64,000 nucleotides of DNA from HNR sp040400085. Lineage in GTDB: Bacteria > Actinomycetota > Actinomycetes > Actinomycetales > Microbacteriaceae. Shown in pieces: positions 8,793 through 17,476 of the stretch. Every line of letters begins with the position of its first letter. Position 1 is the first letter of the stretch. The position numbers and the translations under genes were made by a program. The notes under the pieces are model-generated. The model was not told where the DNA came from and made no database searches. It saw only the letters and a program-made list of their open reading frames with translations. The stretch covers positions 24,467 to 88,466 of the forward strand of contig JBBAQX010000012.1 in assembly GCA_040400085.1 (NCBI GenBank), read 5' to 3'.

Positions 8793-9944
8793 TTATCTGA
8801 GAAGAAGATTGGGCTGCAGCAAGTACTTATAGCTGTCGAGTCCGGCTTCGTCCTTGCTGGTCTGACTCGTGATCAGAACAGGACCCGGCTTATTCGGGTT
8901 ATCTGTTTTGGTGAACGAAATTCGTGCATATTCAGAATGAGCTGAACGCAAACCATCAAGCAAAAATTGAGGTTTGAGTGACACAACGGTATCTCCGCCG
9001 ACCAGGTGAACATCGATTGTCTCGGATGCTTGGGCTGCTTCCGATCCCGCAGCCTCAAGAGTGACCCTGCCCTCGGTAAAGCTAAAGCGCAAAGCAGCCT
9101 CACGCTCAAGGACGAGTCCGACACGGTTTGTGGCTTCGATTAAATCATTTGTGTTGACAACCGCGTAGTTTTCAACAGTTTCCGGAAAAAGGCGGCGTAC
9201 TGGAGGGAAGTTTCCCTTGATAAGAAGCGAAGTAACGGTCTTGTTATCTGCGGAAAAGGATATTAGTTCGCGCTCGTCTTTGCTCACAATCGCTACCGAT
9301 ACGGTTTTGCTGTGCGCAAATGTTTTACCGACCTCGGCAACTATTCGTGCGGGTACAAGCGCCGTAAGCTGTTCTGCCTCGATCGAGTTTTCCCAGTCAA
9401 TCTCACGAACCGCTACACGATATCGATCAGTTGCGATCAGCCCAAGGTTGTTCTCGGTGATTTCGAATTGCACGCCTGTGATGACTGGAGTTACATCGTC
9501 TTTTGATGCAGCCATAGACACCTGAGAAATTGCAGTTGCAAAGTCGTCCCCCGGTACAAGTCCAGAAACCGTATCGACCTGAGGAATTGTGGGATATTCG
9601 TCAACGGGCATAGCGGGAAGGCTGAACGAAGCAGATCCGCATTTAACCTGTATTCGGCCGTCCTCAGTAGAAATAATTACGGGTGCCTGGGGAAGCTTAT
9701 TAGCGATGTCATTGAGAAGCCGACCAGAGACAAGAGCCCGTCCGCCACTTTCAACGTCTGCCGAAACACTGGTTCGTGCAGATACTTCGTAGTCGAAAGA
9801 GGAGAGTGTGATAGTCGAACCGTCTGCCTCAATGAGGGCACCACTCAGCAGTGGCAATGTGGTCCGCTGCGGAAGAAGCTTGACTACAAAAGAAACGGCT
9901 TCGCTGAAGACATCTCGGTTGACAGTAAATTTCACTCGGGTCAC
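8793..9944 (-). CDS. dnaN: DNA polymerase III beta subunit (sliding clamp)
   Basis: 383 residues, GTG start. Three clamp domains of about 120 residues each; the ring holds the polymerase on DNA and docks partners in the pocket between domains 2 and 3. Family features include LLSGALIEADGSTITLSSFDYE in domain 1, TDRYRVAVRE in domain 2, and the C-terminal LLQPNLLLR, where E. coli has the related MPMRL. It is separated from dnaA by the origin rather than immediately downstream, and leads the dnaN-recF-dciA unit. Confidence 0.98.
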   Translation of the reverse strand: MTRVKFTVNRDVFSEAVSFVVKLLPQRTTLPLLSGALIEADGSTITLSSFDYEVSARTSVSADVESGGRALVSGRLLNDIANKLPQAPVIISTEDGRIQVKCGSASFSLPAMPVDEYPTIPQVDTVSGLVPGDDFATAISQVSMAASKDDVTPVITGVQFEITENNLGLIATDRYRVAVREIDWENSIEAEQLTALVPARIVAEVGKTFAHSKTVSVAIVSKDERELISFSADNKTVTSLLIKGNFPPVRRLFPETVENYAVVNTNDLIEATNRVGLVLEREAALRFSFTEGRVTLEAAGSEAAQASETIDVHLVGGDTVVSLKPQFLLDGLRSAHSEYARISFTKTDNPNKPGPVLITSQTSKDEAGLDSYKYLLQPNLLLR

Positions 9945-10515
9945 CCCTGTGCTCGGTGGTAGGAAACGTGTTTACACAAATGTGCACCCCAATCTTTGCA
10001 TATCCGACAGCATTCGGGGAGGCTTCCTTCACAAGATGGTGCCAATTTCATCAGAAAAGGGTCTTGTGTGAATAACAAGTTTTTGAGATTCATCCACAGC
10101 CTTAAATTGTTTTGTCATTCTCGGCGACCCTTTCACAGCGCAGATTTTGTAACTCTCTCCACACGAGTTGTGGATAACTTTTGGGGAAAGTGATTAATCT
10201 GTTGAGATCTGGGATCAAGTTGTGGAATTAGCTATCGCTAGGGGATGCTCGTTTTACAGCGGAATGACGGGATTCTACAGTCCGTCAACAAGTCACATGC
10301 GTGTAGTTCCCTAGAGAAATATGGCTTTAACAGAGTTATCCACATTTTCCACAGGGGTTAAGATTATTAACGAGAACCTAGTTAATTAACTCCACTCGAT
10401 AACCTTCTCTTTTCAGCCCGTCTGAATTTTCAGATCTGGTGTTTCAGAAAGAAGATAAATTCCGCGTGTCCTTTTCAACAGTGATTCACAAGTGTTTCAA
10501 GATCTCTCAAACGAC

Positions 10516-10540
10516 AAAACCTGAAACAGTTTCAGGTTTT
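10516..10540. repeat. 25-bp palindrome in oriC spacer
   Basis: AAAACCTGAAAC and GTTTCAGGTTTT are exact complements around a single A. In RNA it would form a hairpin ending in U4 on either strand, so it may be the dnaA terminator as well as, or instead of, a protein site. Confidence 0.8.
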
Positions 10541-10637
10541 ACAGCTAGTCGATGATGGGAAGTAGCTGTAGCTATTTCTTATCGGTGGGGAAACGTAGGG
10601 GAATCAGCTGTGACAAGTTCTGTTTGTTCTTAACAGC

Positions 10638-10673
10638 AAAATGGTTCCACAGAATCGATTCTGTGGAACCATT
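10638..10673. repeat. 36-bp perfect palindrome in oriC spacer
   Basis: Each 18-base half (AAATGGTTCCACAGAATC and its exact complement) meets at the centre GATC/ClaI-like ATCGAT with no loop. Each half contains TTCCACAG, which resembles the 3' half of a DnaA box, in divergent orientation. Confidence 0.85.
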
Positions 10674-10710
10674 TCGAGCTACGAGCGGCTTATTCACTTG
10701 TTCTGGTCTT

Positions 10711-10732
10711 ATCCCAGACAATAATCTGGGAT
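10711..10732. terminator. Hairpin next to the dnaA 3' end
   Basis: ATCCCAGA (10711-10718) pairs with TCTGGGAT (10725-10732) across a six-base loop, and a T run follows on the plus strand. On the minus strand (the dnaA direction) there is no U tract, so its role for dnaA is unclear. Confidence 0.45.
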
Positions 10733-10772
10733 TTTTCTCAATCCCTCACAGAAATTGCTACGTGTACCCGGA

Positions 10773-12185
10773 CTAGCGGTTTGTTTGTTTGATACGACTT
10801 GTGAGTTCAGTGACCTGATTGTAAATCGAACGACGTTCTTTCATTAGCTCACTAATTTTTTTGTTAGCATACATTACCGTTGTATGGTCACGTCCTCCGA
10901 AAAGTTGTCCGATCTTTGGGAGCGATAGATTAGTAAGTTCTCGACACAGATACATCGCAATTTGGCGAGCAGTGGCTAGTGTCTGAGAACGCGATGAACC
11001 ATAAAGGTCATCCACACTGAGTTTGAAATAGTCGGCGGTGTGATTGATGATGTCAATTGGGGAAATAACATTATCCTCGTCGAGCGTAATCAGATCTTTG
11101 AGTACAGTTTGCACCAAAGGAAGATCAACAACTTGACGGTTAAGGCTTGCGAAAGCAGTCACTCGAATGAGAGTTCCCTCGAGCTCGCGAATATTTGAGG
11201 ATGCTTTCGAAGCGATGTATTCCATAATCTCATCGGAGACTTGAAGCTGATCGTTCTGAGCTTTCTTGCGCAAAATTGCGATACGAGTTTCCAAATCGGG
11301 AGTTTGAACATCGGTGATTAGACCCCATTCGAAGCGAGAACGCATCCGGTCTTCAAACCCGGTCAGCTGCTTCGGAGGAAGGTCACTAGTGATCACCAAT
11401 TGCTTATTGTGATCATGAAGGGTATTGAAAGTGTGGAAAAAAGCTTCTTGTGTTTCTGCTTTACCCTGCAAAAACTGGATGTCATCGATAAGCAAAATGT
11501 CGATGTTGCGATATCGGGCATGGAATTGATTGCCTTGATTATTTGCAATCGAATTAATGAAATCGTTTGTGAACTCTTCGCTACTTACGTAACGAACACG
11601 AATTCCACGATAGAGACTCTGAGCGTAGTGCCCAATAGCATGCAACAGGTGGGTTTTTCCCAGTCCTGACTCTCCATAAACAAAGAGAGGGTTATATGCT
11701 TTTGCGGGTGCCTCTGCCACCGCGACTGCTGCGGCATGAGCAAATCTATTTGACCCGCCAATAACAAAGTTATCGAAACTGTACTTGGGATTTAATCGAC
11801 TATCTTCGATACTTTGCTGTGGTTCGCGCTGGGGCGTTGTAACGGCGTTTTCATCGACCGAAGGCTCAGCTCGCTCATCTGAAGTGGAATTATCTTGTGG
11901 TTCGCGTTCTGGATCAATCTCCGGATTGACAACCACGGCAAAAGTATTGATTCCTGAGCTTGCACCAACATCCAAAATTGCTTTCATAAGGGGTGCGCGC
12001 AGCCGGTGTTCGATCATACTTCGAGTAAATTCGTTGGGAACTTCGAGGTAGATGGTCCCAGCCATTACTCCACGAGGTTCGGCAAGTGCTACGAAACCCC
12101 GCATCGCTGGAGATACTCGGTCGTCGGCAATAAGCGTGTCAACAATAGTTGACCATGCCCACACGACATCATTTGGACCAGACAT
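10773..12185 (-). CDS. dnaA: Chromosomal replication initiator DnaA
   Basis: 470 residues from the ATG at 12185; a TTG one codon earlier (12188) is less likely because AGGA would be too close. Domain I covers about 1-85, followed by a Ser/Glu-rich linker to about 130. The AAA+ domain has Walker A GESGLGKT at about 171-178 and Walker B ILLIDDIQF near 230-238. Domain IV carries the DnaA-box-reading signature GGRDHTTVMYA near 430-440. It binds the boxes in the flanking spacers to melt oriC and probably represses its own promoter through the boxes at 12221 and 12277. Confidence 0.98.
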   Translation of the reverse strand: MSGPNDVVWAWSTIVDTLIADDRVSPAMRGFVALAEPRGVMAGTIYLEVPNEFTRSMIEHRLRAPLMKAILDVGASSGINTFAVVVNPEIDPEREPQDNSTSDERAEPSVDENAVTTPQREPQQSIEDSRLNPKYSFDNFVIGGSNRFAHAAAVAVAEAPAKAYNPLFVYGESGLGKTHLLHAIGHYAQSLYRGIRVRYVSSEEFTNDFINSIANNQGNQFHARYRNIDILLIDDIQFLQGKAETQEAFFHTFNTLHDHNKQLVITSDLPPKQLTGFEDRMRSRFEWGLITDVQTPDLETRIAILRKKAQNDQLQVSDEIMEYIASKASSNIRELEGTLIRVTAFASLNRQVVDLPLVQTVLKDLITLDEDNVISPIDIINHTADYFKLSVDDLYGSSRSQTLATARQIAMYLCRELTNLSLPKIGQLFGGRDHTTVMYANKKISELMKERRSIYNQVTELTSRIKQTNR

Positions 12186-12519
12186 CAATCCTCGGCATTC
12201 TTGATGGTTTACTCACAGAGTTATCTACACAATTTACCCTATGAAATCGGTACTACGGAGCTTCTGAACTCTGAGCTGTGGATAACTTACTCACAACGGT
12301 AACCCGTTGATCTCCAAGTAATCAAGTTGAGACGAAATACGCGATCACCGATTTATTCTTCTGCTGAGAAAAATCTGGATAAAATGGCCGTTTTCCCTGT
12401 GCAGTTTGACGTGAGCGGTAATTCAGCGTATTTTTAACTCTTTGGATGGGTGCTTTGTGTGCCCTACAGACTTTCCGGTCAGACTTTGATCGGCTAATTG
12501 CAATAGTGTGGAGTTTGAC
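12186..12519. promoter_or_regulatory. dnaA/rpmH divergent promoter region with DnaA boxes
   Basis: 334 bp between divergent dnaA and rpmH. It contains a perfect box (TGTGGATAA, 12277-12285) and a one-mismatch box (TTATCTACA, 12221-12229), a layout that suits autorepression of dnaA. AT-rich sequence around 12340-12440 probably holds the rpmH promoter. I see no gene here. Confidence 0.7.
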
Positions 12520-12657
12520 ATGAGTAAGAGAACGTTCCAGCCGAACAACCGTCGTCGCGCAAAGGTTCACGGTTTCCGCTTGAGGATGCGTACCCGTGCG
12601 GGTCGCTCTATCCTTTCGGCACGCCGTGCTAAAGGCCGCAGTAAGCTCTCTGCGTAG
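12520..12657 (+). CDS. rpmH: 50S ribosomal protein L34
   Basis: 45 residues, very basic: starts MSKRTFQPNNRRRAKVHGF, ends GRSKLSA. This is the complete bL34 family in length and sequence. GGAG lies seven bases before the ATG. It heads the plus-strand rpmH-rnpA-yidD-yidC-jag-rsmG cluster, which diverges from dnaA as in nearly all bacteria. L34 is a late-assembling protein of the large subunit. Confidence 0.97.
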   Translation: MSKRTFQPNNRRRAKVHGFRLRMRTRAGRSILSARRAKGRSKLSA

Positions 12658-12684
12658 TAACTTAACAAATTAAGTACACTCATC

Positions 12685-13053
12685 GTGCTCTCGCATGAAC
12701 ATAGAATAACCTCGGCGATCGACTATCGTCGGACTGTTCGTGGGGGAGAGCGTGTTCGTGGGCGCCACTATTTGGGCCATGTTCAGGTACTAGATGCCGG
12801 GGCTGTGGCCCGATTTGGTTTTATCGTTTCTAAATCTGTTGGCATAGCACACACCAGAAACCTTGTTCGACGAAGGTTGAAGGCGATTGCGTATGAACTC
12901 ATAGCCAACGGGATGATATCGGTCGATGTGGTTTTTCGAGCACATCCGAGTTCAGCAACAGCAACGTATTCCGAGCTTCGCCAGGATGTTTTACGCGGTG
13001 CCGAACAGATCCGAGTTTTTGGCGAAAAACCTGTCAAGGCTGCGGCCTCGTGA
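12685..13053 (+). CDS. rnpA: Ribonuclease P protein component
   Basis: 122 residues, GTG start, 27 bases after rpmH. RnpA binds RNase P RNA and positions the 5' leader of precursor tRNAs. The RNR signature reads AHTRNLVRRRLKAI near 55-68, preceded by RFGFIVSKSVG. The stop overlaps the yidD start by four bases (GTGA). Confidence 0.95.
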   Translation: MLSHEHRITSAIDYRRTVRGGERVRGRHYLGHVQVLDAGAVARFGFIVSKSVGIAHTRNLVRRRLKAIAYELIANGMISVDVVFRAHPSSATATYSELRQDVLRGAEQIRVFGEKPVKAAAS

Positions 13054-13364
13054 GTAGGGTATTTATTACTATCTTTCTCATCCCGAGGAATATCGCCGTT
13101 TTACTGCTCAAAATTTATCGTTTTCTCATATCTCCGATGTATGGTGATGTGTGTCGTTATTACCCATCCTGCTCGCGTTATTCGCTTGAAGCGATGCAGT
13201 CTTACGGTTTACTACGAGGAATATGTATGACAGCGTGGCGATTGCTTCGATGTAATCCGTGGTCCTCGGGTGGTATCGATGATGTACCGGAACGCGAACA
13301 TAAACATATATCCCTTACTAACAAGGGATTTGTTATCGCATATCCCCAGAGAAAGGCACAGTAA
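13050..13364 (+). CDS. yidD: Membrane protein insertion efficiency factor YidD
   Basis: 104 residues, GTG start overlapping rnpA. A small amphipathic protein that helps YidC-dependent membrane insertion. The family core is YRFLISPMYGDVCRYYPSCS, followed by YSLEAMQSYGLLRG and WRLLRCNPWSSGGIDDVP. Only seven bases separate it from yidC. Confidence 0.95.
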   Translation: MSRVFITIFLIPRNIAVLLLKIYRFLISPMYGDVCRYYPSCSRYSLEAMQSYGLLRGICMTAWRLLRCNPWSSGGIDDVPEREHKHISLTNKGFVIAYPQRKAQ

Positions 13365-13370
13365 CACCGC

Positions 13371-14321
13371 ATGGACTTATTAGGGACCATACTTTGGCCT
13401 ATTCGCTGGGCTATTGAACTTATCATCGTATCTTGGCATTATTTCTTTACCTGGATCGGTCTTGATTCTTATCTAGGTATTACCTGGATTCTGTCTATTG
13501 TTGGTCTCGTTGTTGTGGTCAGGGCTTCCCTTATTCCACTCTTTGTGAGGCAGATCAAATCTCAGCGGCGGATGATGGAGATATCTCCGCAGCTTAAGAA
13601 AATTCAAGATAAATACAAGGGTAAAAAAGACCAATTTTCTCGTGAAGCTATGTCCCGCGAGACAATGGCACTATACAAGAACAACGGCACAAGTCCTTTT
13701 GCCTCGTGTATGCCAATTTTGGTTCAGATGCCTATTTTCTTCGGTCTTTTCTCTGTGCTGAGGAATGCAAGTGAGGATAAGGCCGGTGTAGGCCTTATGA
13801 CAAAGGATCTTGCAACAGAGTTTGGTAAGGCTGAGATTTTTGGGGCTCCCCTCAACGCGACTTTTATGGGAGCTGTCAACGGTAATGGTTCCTGGGAAGT
13901 TATCGTAATTGCAACAACTCTCGTTGTACTGATGACTGCATCTCAGTTCTATACACAACTTCAGATCACATCGAAGAACGTTTCGGATGAGACTAAGAAT
14001 TCTCCGATGTACAAACAGCAACGAATCTTGCTTTATATCATCCCGTTCATGTTTGTTTTCTCGGGAGTGACGTTCCCACTAGGACTTAACTTTTATTGGT
14101 TCTCTTCAAATGTCTGGGCAATGGTCCAACAATATATCGTTATTCGACAGATGCCTACGCCTGGCAGTGCTGCCTTCCGTGAGCGACAAGAGAGGCTAGC
14201 TCGTAAAGGCAAATTGGAGATCACAGAAGCTGAAAAAGCTGAAGAAGACGCAACGCCTAAAACACAACGGCAGCAACCTGTAGGTAAAAAGCGAGCCAAA
14301 AAGAACCCAGGCAAGAAGTAG
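13371..14321 (+). CDS. yidC: Membrane protein insertase YidC
   Basis: 316 residues, Gram-positive/actinobacterial type without the large periplasmic domain. Hydrophobic segments occur near 35-57, 110-128, 175-195 and 225-262. The hydrophilic groove arginine is in VVVRASLIPLFVRQIKSQRR, followed by the cytoplasmic coiled hairpin (LKKIQDKYKGKKDQ). The Lys-rich tail (KKRAKKNPGKK) probably contacts ribosomes. It inserts proteins alone or with SecYEG. Confidence 0.97.
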   Translation: MDLLGTILWPIRWAIELIIVSWHYFFTWIGLDSYLGITWILSIVGLVVVVRASLIPLFVRQIKSQRRMMEISPQLKKIQDKYKGKKDQFSREAMSRETMALYKNNGTSPFASCMPILVQMPIFFGLFSVLRNASEDKAGVGLMTKDLATEFGKAEIFGAPLNATFMGAVNGNGSWEVIVIATTLVVLMTASQFYTQLQITSKNVSDETKNSPMYKQQRILLYIIPFMFVFSGVTFPLGLNFYWFSSNVWAMVQQYIVIRQMPTPGSAAFRERQERLARKGKLEITEAEKAEEDATPKTQRQQPVGKKRAKKNPGKK

Positions 14322-14335
14322 TAAGGATTTTCTCA

Positions 14336-14863
14336 GTGACCGATCAAATTGAAAAAGCAGACGCAACAGAATTACTAGTTGGAGATTCCCGATCACATGC
14401 ACAACTTGACGAAGAAGGAGATATCGCAGCTGACTATATTGAAGAGTTGCTAGATATAGCTGACCTCGATGGAGATATCGATATAACAGCGCGTAATGGT
14501 CGTGCATATATCTCAGTGAACGATGGTGAGGCTGAAAGCAGTGGACTTGGTCTTCTTTCTCAGCCGGACACCGTTAACGCACTTCAAGAACTAACAAGAC
14601 TTGCTGTTCAGAATAAAACTGGTGAGTTTTCTCGTTTGATCCTTGATATAGGTGGATCCCGTGAGGCACGTACGAAAGAACTTAACCTCATGGTTGAGAA
14701 CGCTATCGTGAAGATTGAAGCCGGTAGTGATCGAGAATCTTTCCCGGCAATGTCGTCGTACGAACGCAAACTGATTCACGACTTCGTCTCTGAGGCTGGT
14801 TACCATTCTGAATCAGAAGGCGAAGGGCGTAATCGCCATATTGTTATATCTCCACTTGCCTAG
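14336..14863 (+). CDS. jag: Jag/KhpB family RNA-binding protein
   Basis: 175 residues, GTG start, 14 bases after yidC. The domains are a KH fold around 75-120 and an R3H domain (SYERKLIHDFVSEAG, with the Arg and His) around 135-170, preceded by an acidic N-terminal region. Family members (SpoIIIJ-associated Jag, KhpB) bind RNA and influence cell division and elongation in Gram-positives. The stop codon merges into the parS site that precedes rsmG. Confidence 0.92.
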   Translation: MTDQIEKADATELLVGDSRSHAQLDEEGDIAADYIEELLDIADLDGDIDITARNGRAYISVNDGEAESSGLGLLSQPDTVNALQELTRLAVQNKTGEFSRLILDIGGSREARTKELNLMVENAIVKIEAGSDRESFPAMSSYERKLIHDFVSEAGYHSESEGEGRNRHIVISPLA

Positions 14864-14877
14864 TTTCACGTGAAACA
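14862..14877. promoter_or_regulatory. parS site between jag and rsmG
   Basis: AGTTTCACGTGAAACA matches the parS consensus at 15 of 16 positions. It starts in the jag stop codon and ends on the base before the rsmG GTG start, so it occupies the whole 14-bp gap and the place where a ribosome binding site would lie. Confidence 0.85.
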
Positions 14878-15528
14878 GTGACTCACGTAATGATCGAAAC
14901 AGAACCTGCGATTGCCCAGGAATTATTTCCTGATCGTATTCAACTTCTCAGAGAATTCACTCATAATCTTTGTGACAAAGGGGAAGAACTTGGGCTAATT
15001 GGTCCTTTGGAACTTCCTCGAATCTGGACAAGACATATTCTCAACTGTGCAATCGTCGCTCCGTTGCTACGGCCAGGCACTGTTGGTGATATTGGATCAG
15101 GAGCGGGTTTACCTGGTCTTGTGCTTGCCATTGTTAGGCCTGATGTCAACTTTGTCCTTGTCGAACCAATGGAGAGAAGAGTTTCATGGCTGCAAAGCCA
15201 GGTTTCGGTTTTAAACCTCAAAAACGTGACGGTTATGAGGGCTAGAGCTGAAGAAATAGATTCCTCAATAATTCTTGATCAGGTTACTGCACGAGCAGTC
15301 AGCTCTCTTCAAAAGCTAATACCACTGACAGCACCCCTGGTGAGACCAGGTGGGGAACTTGTGTTGATGAAGGGTGCCAATGTTGAAAATGAGATTTCGG
15401 CTGCGGCGAAACAAATTAAAAAGAATCACATTCTGAATTCTGAGGTACTAGTCTTAGGTACAGGTATTCTCATTGAAGAAACTCGCGTCTTCAGGGCTAC
15501 AGTTGGCGGAGGCATATCACCCAACTGA
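14878..15528 (+). CDS. rsmG: 16S rRNA (guanine-527-N7)-methyltransferase RsmG
   Basis: 216 residues, GTG start. The SAM-binding motif is DIGSGAGLPGLVLAI near 72-86, with an acidic motif (FVLVEPMERRVSWLQ) after it. It methylates N7 of G527 in the 530 loop of 16S rRNA; loss gives low-level streptomycin resistance in several bacteria. An in-frame ATG (MIETEPA) four codons in could also be used. The parS site directly upstream replaces a Shine-Dalgarno. Confidence 0.95.
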   Translation: MTHVMIETEPAIAQELFPDRIQLLREFTHNLCDKGEELGLIGPLELPRIWTRHILNCAIVAPLLRPGTVGDIGSGAGLPGLVLAIVRPDVNFVLVEPMERRVSWLQSQVSVLNLKNVTVMRARAEEIDSSIILDQVTARAVSSLQKLIPLTAPLVRPGGELVLMKGANVENEISAAAKQIKKNHILNSEVLVLGTGILIEETRVFRATVGGGISPN

Positions 15529-15549
15529 GATGTCTGAGGTGGCTGTTAG

Positions 15550-15565
15550 TGTTCCACGTGAAACA
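15550..15565. promoter_or_regulatory. parS site upstream of parA
   Basis: TGTTCCACGTGAAACA differs from the consensus at one position. It lies 47 bases before the parA start, between rsmG and parA, where bound ParB could also modulate parAB transcription. Confidence 0.85.
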
Positions 15566-15612
15566 TACCTTATTCAGTTCCCAGCCGTTCACTTCGTCAG
15601 AGCAAAGGAATC

Positions 15613-16515
15613 ATGAGTTTAGAATCAAGTGCGCCACTCGGACGTCAGGTGGCTGATAAGGCTCGACGCCGTCGGCTACTCAAGGAGAACCCCGCTCCTT
15701 TCCCAACAAAAACCAGGGTGCTTACGATTTCCAATCAAAAAGGGGGAGTGGGTAAAACCACCACCACAGTCAACCTCGCCGCATCGTTAGCTATGTCTGG
15801 AGCGCGCGTACTGGTAATTGATCTTGACCCACAGGGAAATGCATCCACTGCGCTCGGGGCTGAACATCGTGAAGAGACCCCTAGCGTATATGACGTTATT
15901 ATCGGTGATAAGCCGATGGCCGACGTCATTCAGAAAAGCCCACAGGTTGATAACCTTTTTTGTGTACCTGCAACGATTCATCTTGCGGGTGCCGAAATTG
16001 AACTAGTTTCTCTTGTTGCTAGAGAGCAACGGCTTCGACGTGCTCTTGATATATTTTTGGCTAGTCAAGACAATCCTTTTCATTATGTTTTTATAGATTG
16101 TCCACCTTCTCTCGGGCTACTGACGATTAACGCGTTTGTAGCAGCCCGTGAAGTTCTTATCCCAATTCAGTGTGAATACTACGCGCTAGAGGGTCTGAGT
16201 CAACTACTTAAAAATATTCAGCTCATTGAACTTCACCTTAATCCTGATCTTCGAGTATCCACTATTCTCCTGACGATGTATGACTCACGTACGAACTTGG
16301 CCTTAGAAGTGGCCAATGAAGTTCGGGCACATTTCCCTAAACAGACGCTAAAAACAGTGATTCCCCGATCGGTGAGGATATCCGAGGCGCCTAGTTACGG
16401 CCAGAGCGTTATCGAATATGATGAGTCGTCGACTGGAGCACTCGCATATCTCGAAGCAGCAGCAGAAATAGGACACAGAGGCGCCCCTCGGGAGGACAAT
16501 ACTAATGGCAACTAA
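15613..16515 (+). CDS. parA: Chromosome partitioning ATPase ParA
   Basis: 300 residues with AAAGGA before the ATG. The deviant Walker A is KGGVGKTTT near 42-50 (with the signature first Lys), followed by DLDPQGNASTALG and the FIDCPPSLG Walker B. ParA forms ATP-dependent gradients on the nucleoid that move ParB-parS complexes; in Microbacteriaceae it also meets polar scaffold proteins. The basic N-terminus (KARRRRLLKE) may bind DNA. It overlaps parB by 11 bases. Confidence 0.96.
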   Translation: MSLESSAPLGRQVADKARRRRLLKENPAPFPTKTRVLTISNQKGGVGKTTTTVNLAASLAMSGARVLVIDLDPQGNASTALGAEHREETPSVYDVIIGDKPMADVIQKSPQVDNLFCVPATIHLAGAEIELVSLVAREQRLRRALDIFLASQDNPFHYVFIDCPPSLGLLTINAFVAAREVLIPIQCEYYALEGLSQLLKNIQLIELHLNPDLRVSTILLTMYDSRTNLALEVANEVRAHFPKQTLKTVIPRSVRISEAPSYGQSVIEYDESSTGALAYLEAAAEIGHRGAPREDNTNGN

Positions 16516-17476
16516 GAAAAGAACAGGTCTGGGACGCGGTATCGGCGCTCTCATCCCCAATTCAGAAGATTCAGGAAAACGTCCAGTAGATGTTTTTTTT
16601 GATGCCCAACCTAAAAGCCCCTCGATAACGGCACCGGACGTTCCTGAACTTATTCAAGTTCCCGGAGCTAGACTTGCGCAATTGTCGCCCTCTGACATCA
16701 TTCCAAATGCGAACCAGCCGCGAACTGAATTTGACCCTGAAGCACTTGCCGAACTTGAACACAGCATTCGGGAGTTTGGTGTATTACAGCCCATCGTTGT
16801 TCGCCCAATTGACCCTGTTCCTCCGGCGGGAGAACCTCAATATGAACTTATTATGGGGGAGCGTCGACTACGGGCAAGCAAAGCGGTCGGACGCAAGAGT
16901 ATTCCAGCAGTAGTCAGGGAAACGGCAGATGAGGATATGCTCAGAGACGCCCTCCTCGAGAACCTGCATCGTGCGGAATTAAATCCACTGGAAGAGGCCT
17001 CTGCGTATCAGCAATTGCTTGCAGACTTCGGAATTACTCAAGAACAACTTGCGAAAAAAATTGGTCGCTCTCGTCCGCAAATTAGCAATACAATGCGCTT
17101 GCTTCAGCTCCCCGAGAAAGTTCAAAATAAGGTAGCTTCTGGGGTTCTTTCTGCCGGTCACGCACGAGCAATATTGTCATTGAGTGGTGACTCCGATGCG
17201 ATGTTGGCTTTATCGGACAAAATTGTAAACGAAGATCTATCTGTCCGGGCTGCCGAGGCGGTAGCTGCTCAATCTCCCAAAAAAAAGAACAAACCAAAAG
17301 CCGGCGGCAGAATGGCCCAACTTGCTGAAATTTCAGAGAGATTAGGTGACCGACTTGACACTAGAGTTCGGATTAATCTTGGAAGCAAAAAAGGACAGAT
17401 TGTTATTGAGTTCGCAACTGTCCAAGACATGAATCGCATCTTAAACGAATTGGGCGATCAGGGGTTCGGGAAGTAA
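16505..17476 (+). CDS. parB: Chromosome partitioning protein ParB
   Basis: 323 residues. The N-terminus (KKRTGLGRGIGALIP) is the usual ParA-activating segment. The CTP-binding ParB fold includes NQPRTEF, GERRLRAS and ENLHRAELNPLEEA (about 70-165). The helix-turn-helix is TQEQLAKKIGRSRPQISNTMRLL near 178-200, and a C-terminal dimer domain follows a basic linker (KKKNKPKAGG). Cognate parS sites lie at 7665, 14862, 15550 and 17537. Confidence 0.96.
   Translation: MATKKRTGLGRGIGALIPNSEDSGKRPVDVFFDAQPKSPSITAPDVPELIQVPGARLAQLSPSDIIPNANQPRTEFDPEALAELEHSIREFGVLQPIVVRPIDPVPPAGEPQYELIMGERRLRASKAVGRKSIPAVVRETADEDMLRDALLENLHRAELNPLEEASAYQQLLADFGITQEQLAKKIGRSRPQISNTMRLLQLPEKVQNKVASGVLSAGHARAILSLSGDSDAMLALSDKIVNEDLSVRAAEAVAAQSPKKKNKPKAGGRMAQLAEISERLGDRLDTRVRINLGSKKGQIVIEFATVQDMNRILNELGDQGFGK

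Larger units (their letters stand above)
9945..10772. other. oriC: Chromosomal replication origin oriC (dnaA-dnaN intergenic)
   Basis: 828 bp without a credible gene. Perfect DnaA boxes are TTATCCACA at 10336-10344 and its complement at 10169-10177. One-mismatch boxes are at 10067-10075 (TGTGAATAA), 10090-10098 (TCATCCACA) and 10345-10353 (TTTTCCACA, abutting the perfect box). AT-rich sequence near 10355-10400 (including GTTAATTAAC) could be the unwinding element. Nearer dnaA lie a 25-bp and a 36-bp palindrome and a hairpin. A dnaA-dnaN position is standard for Actinobacteria; no experiment is implied. Confidence 0.85.

Noticed and set aside
10552..10776. 74-codon plus-strand frame in the origin spacer
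   Set aside because: It crosses the 36-bp palindrome and the hairpin, with no ribosome site or family.
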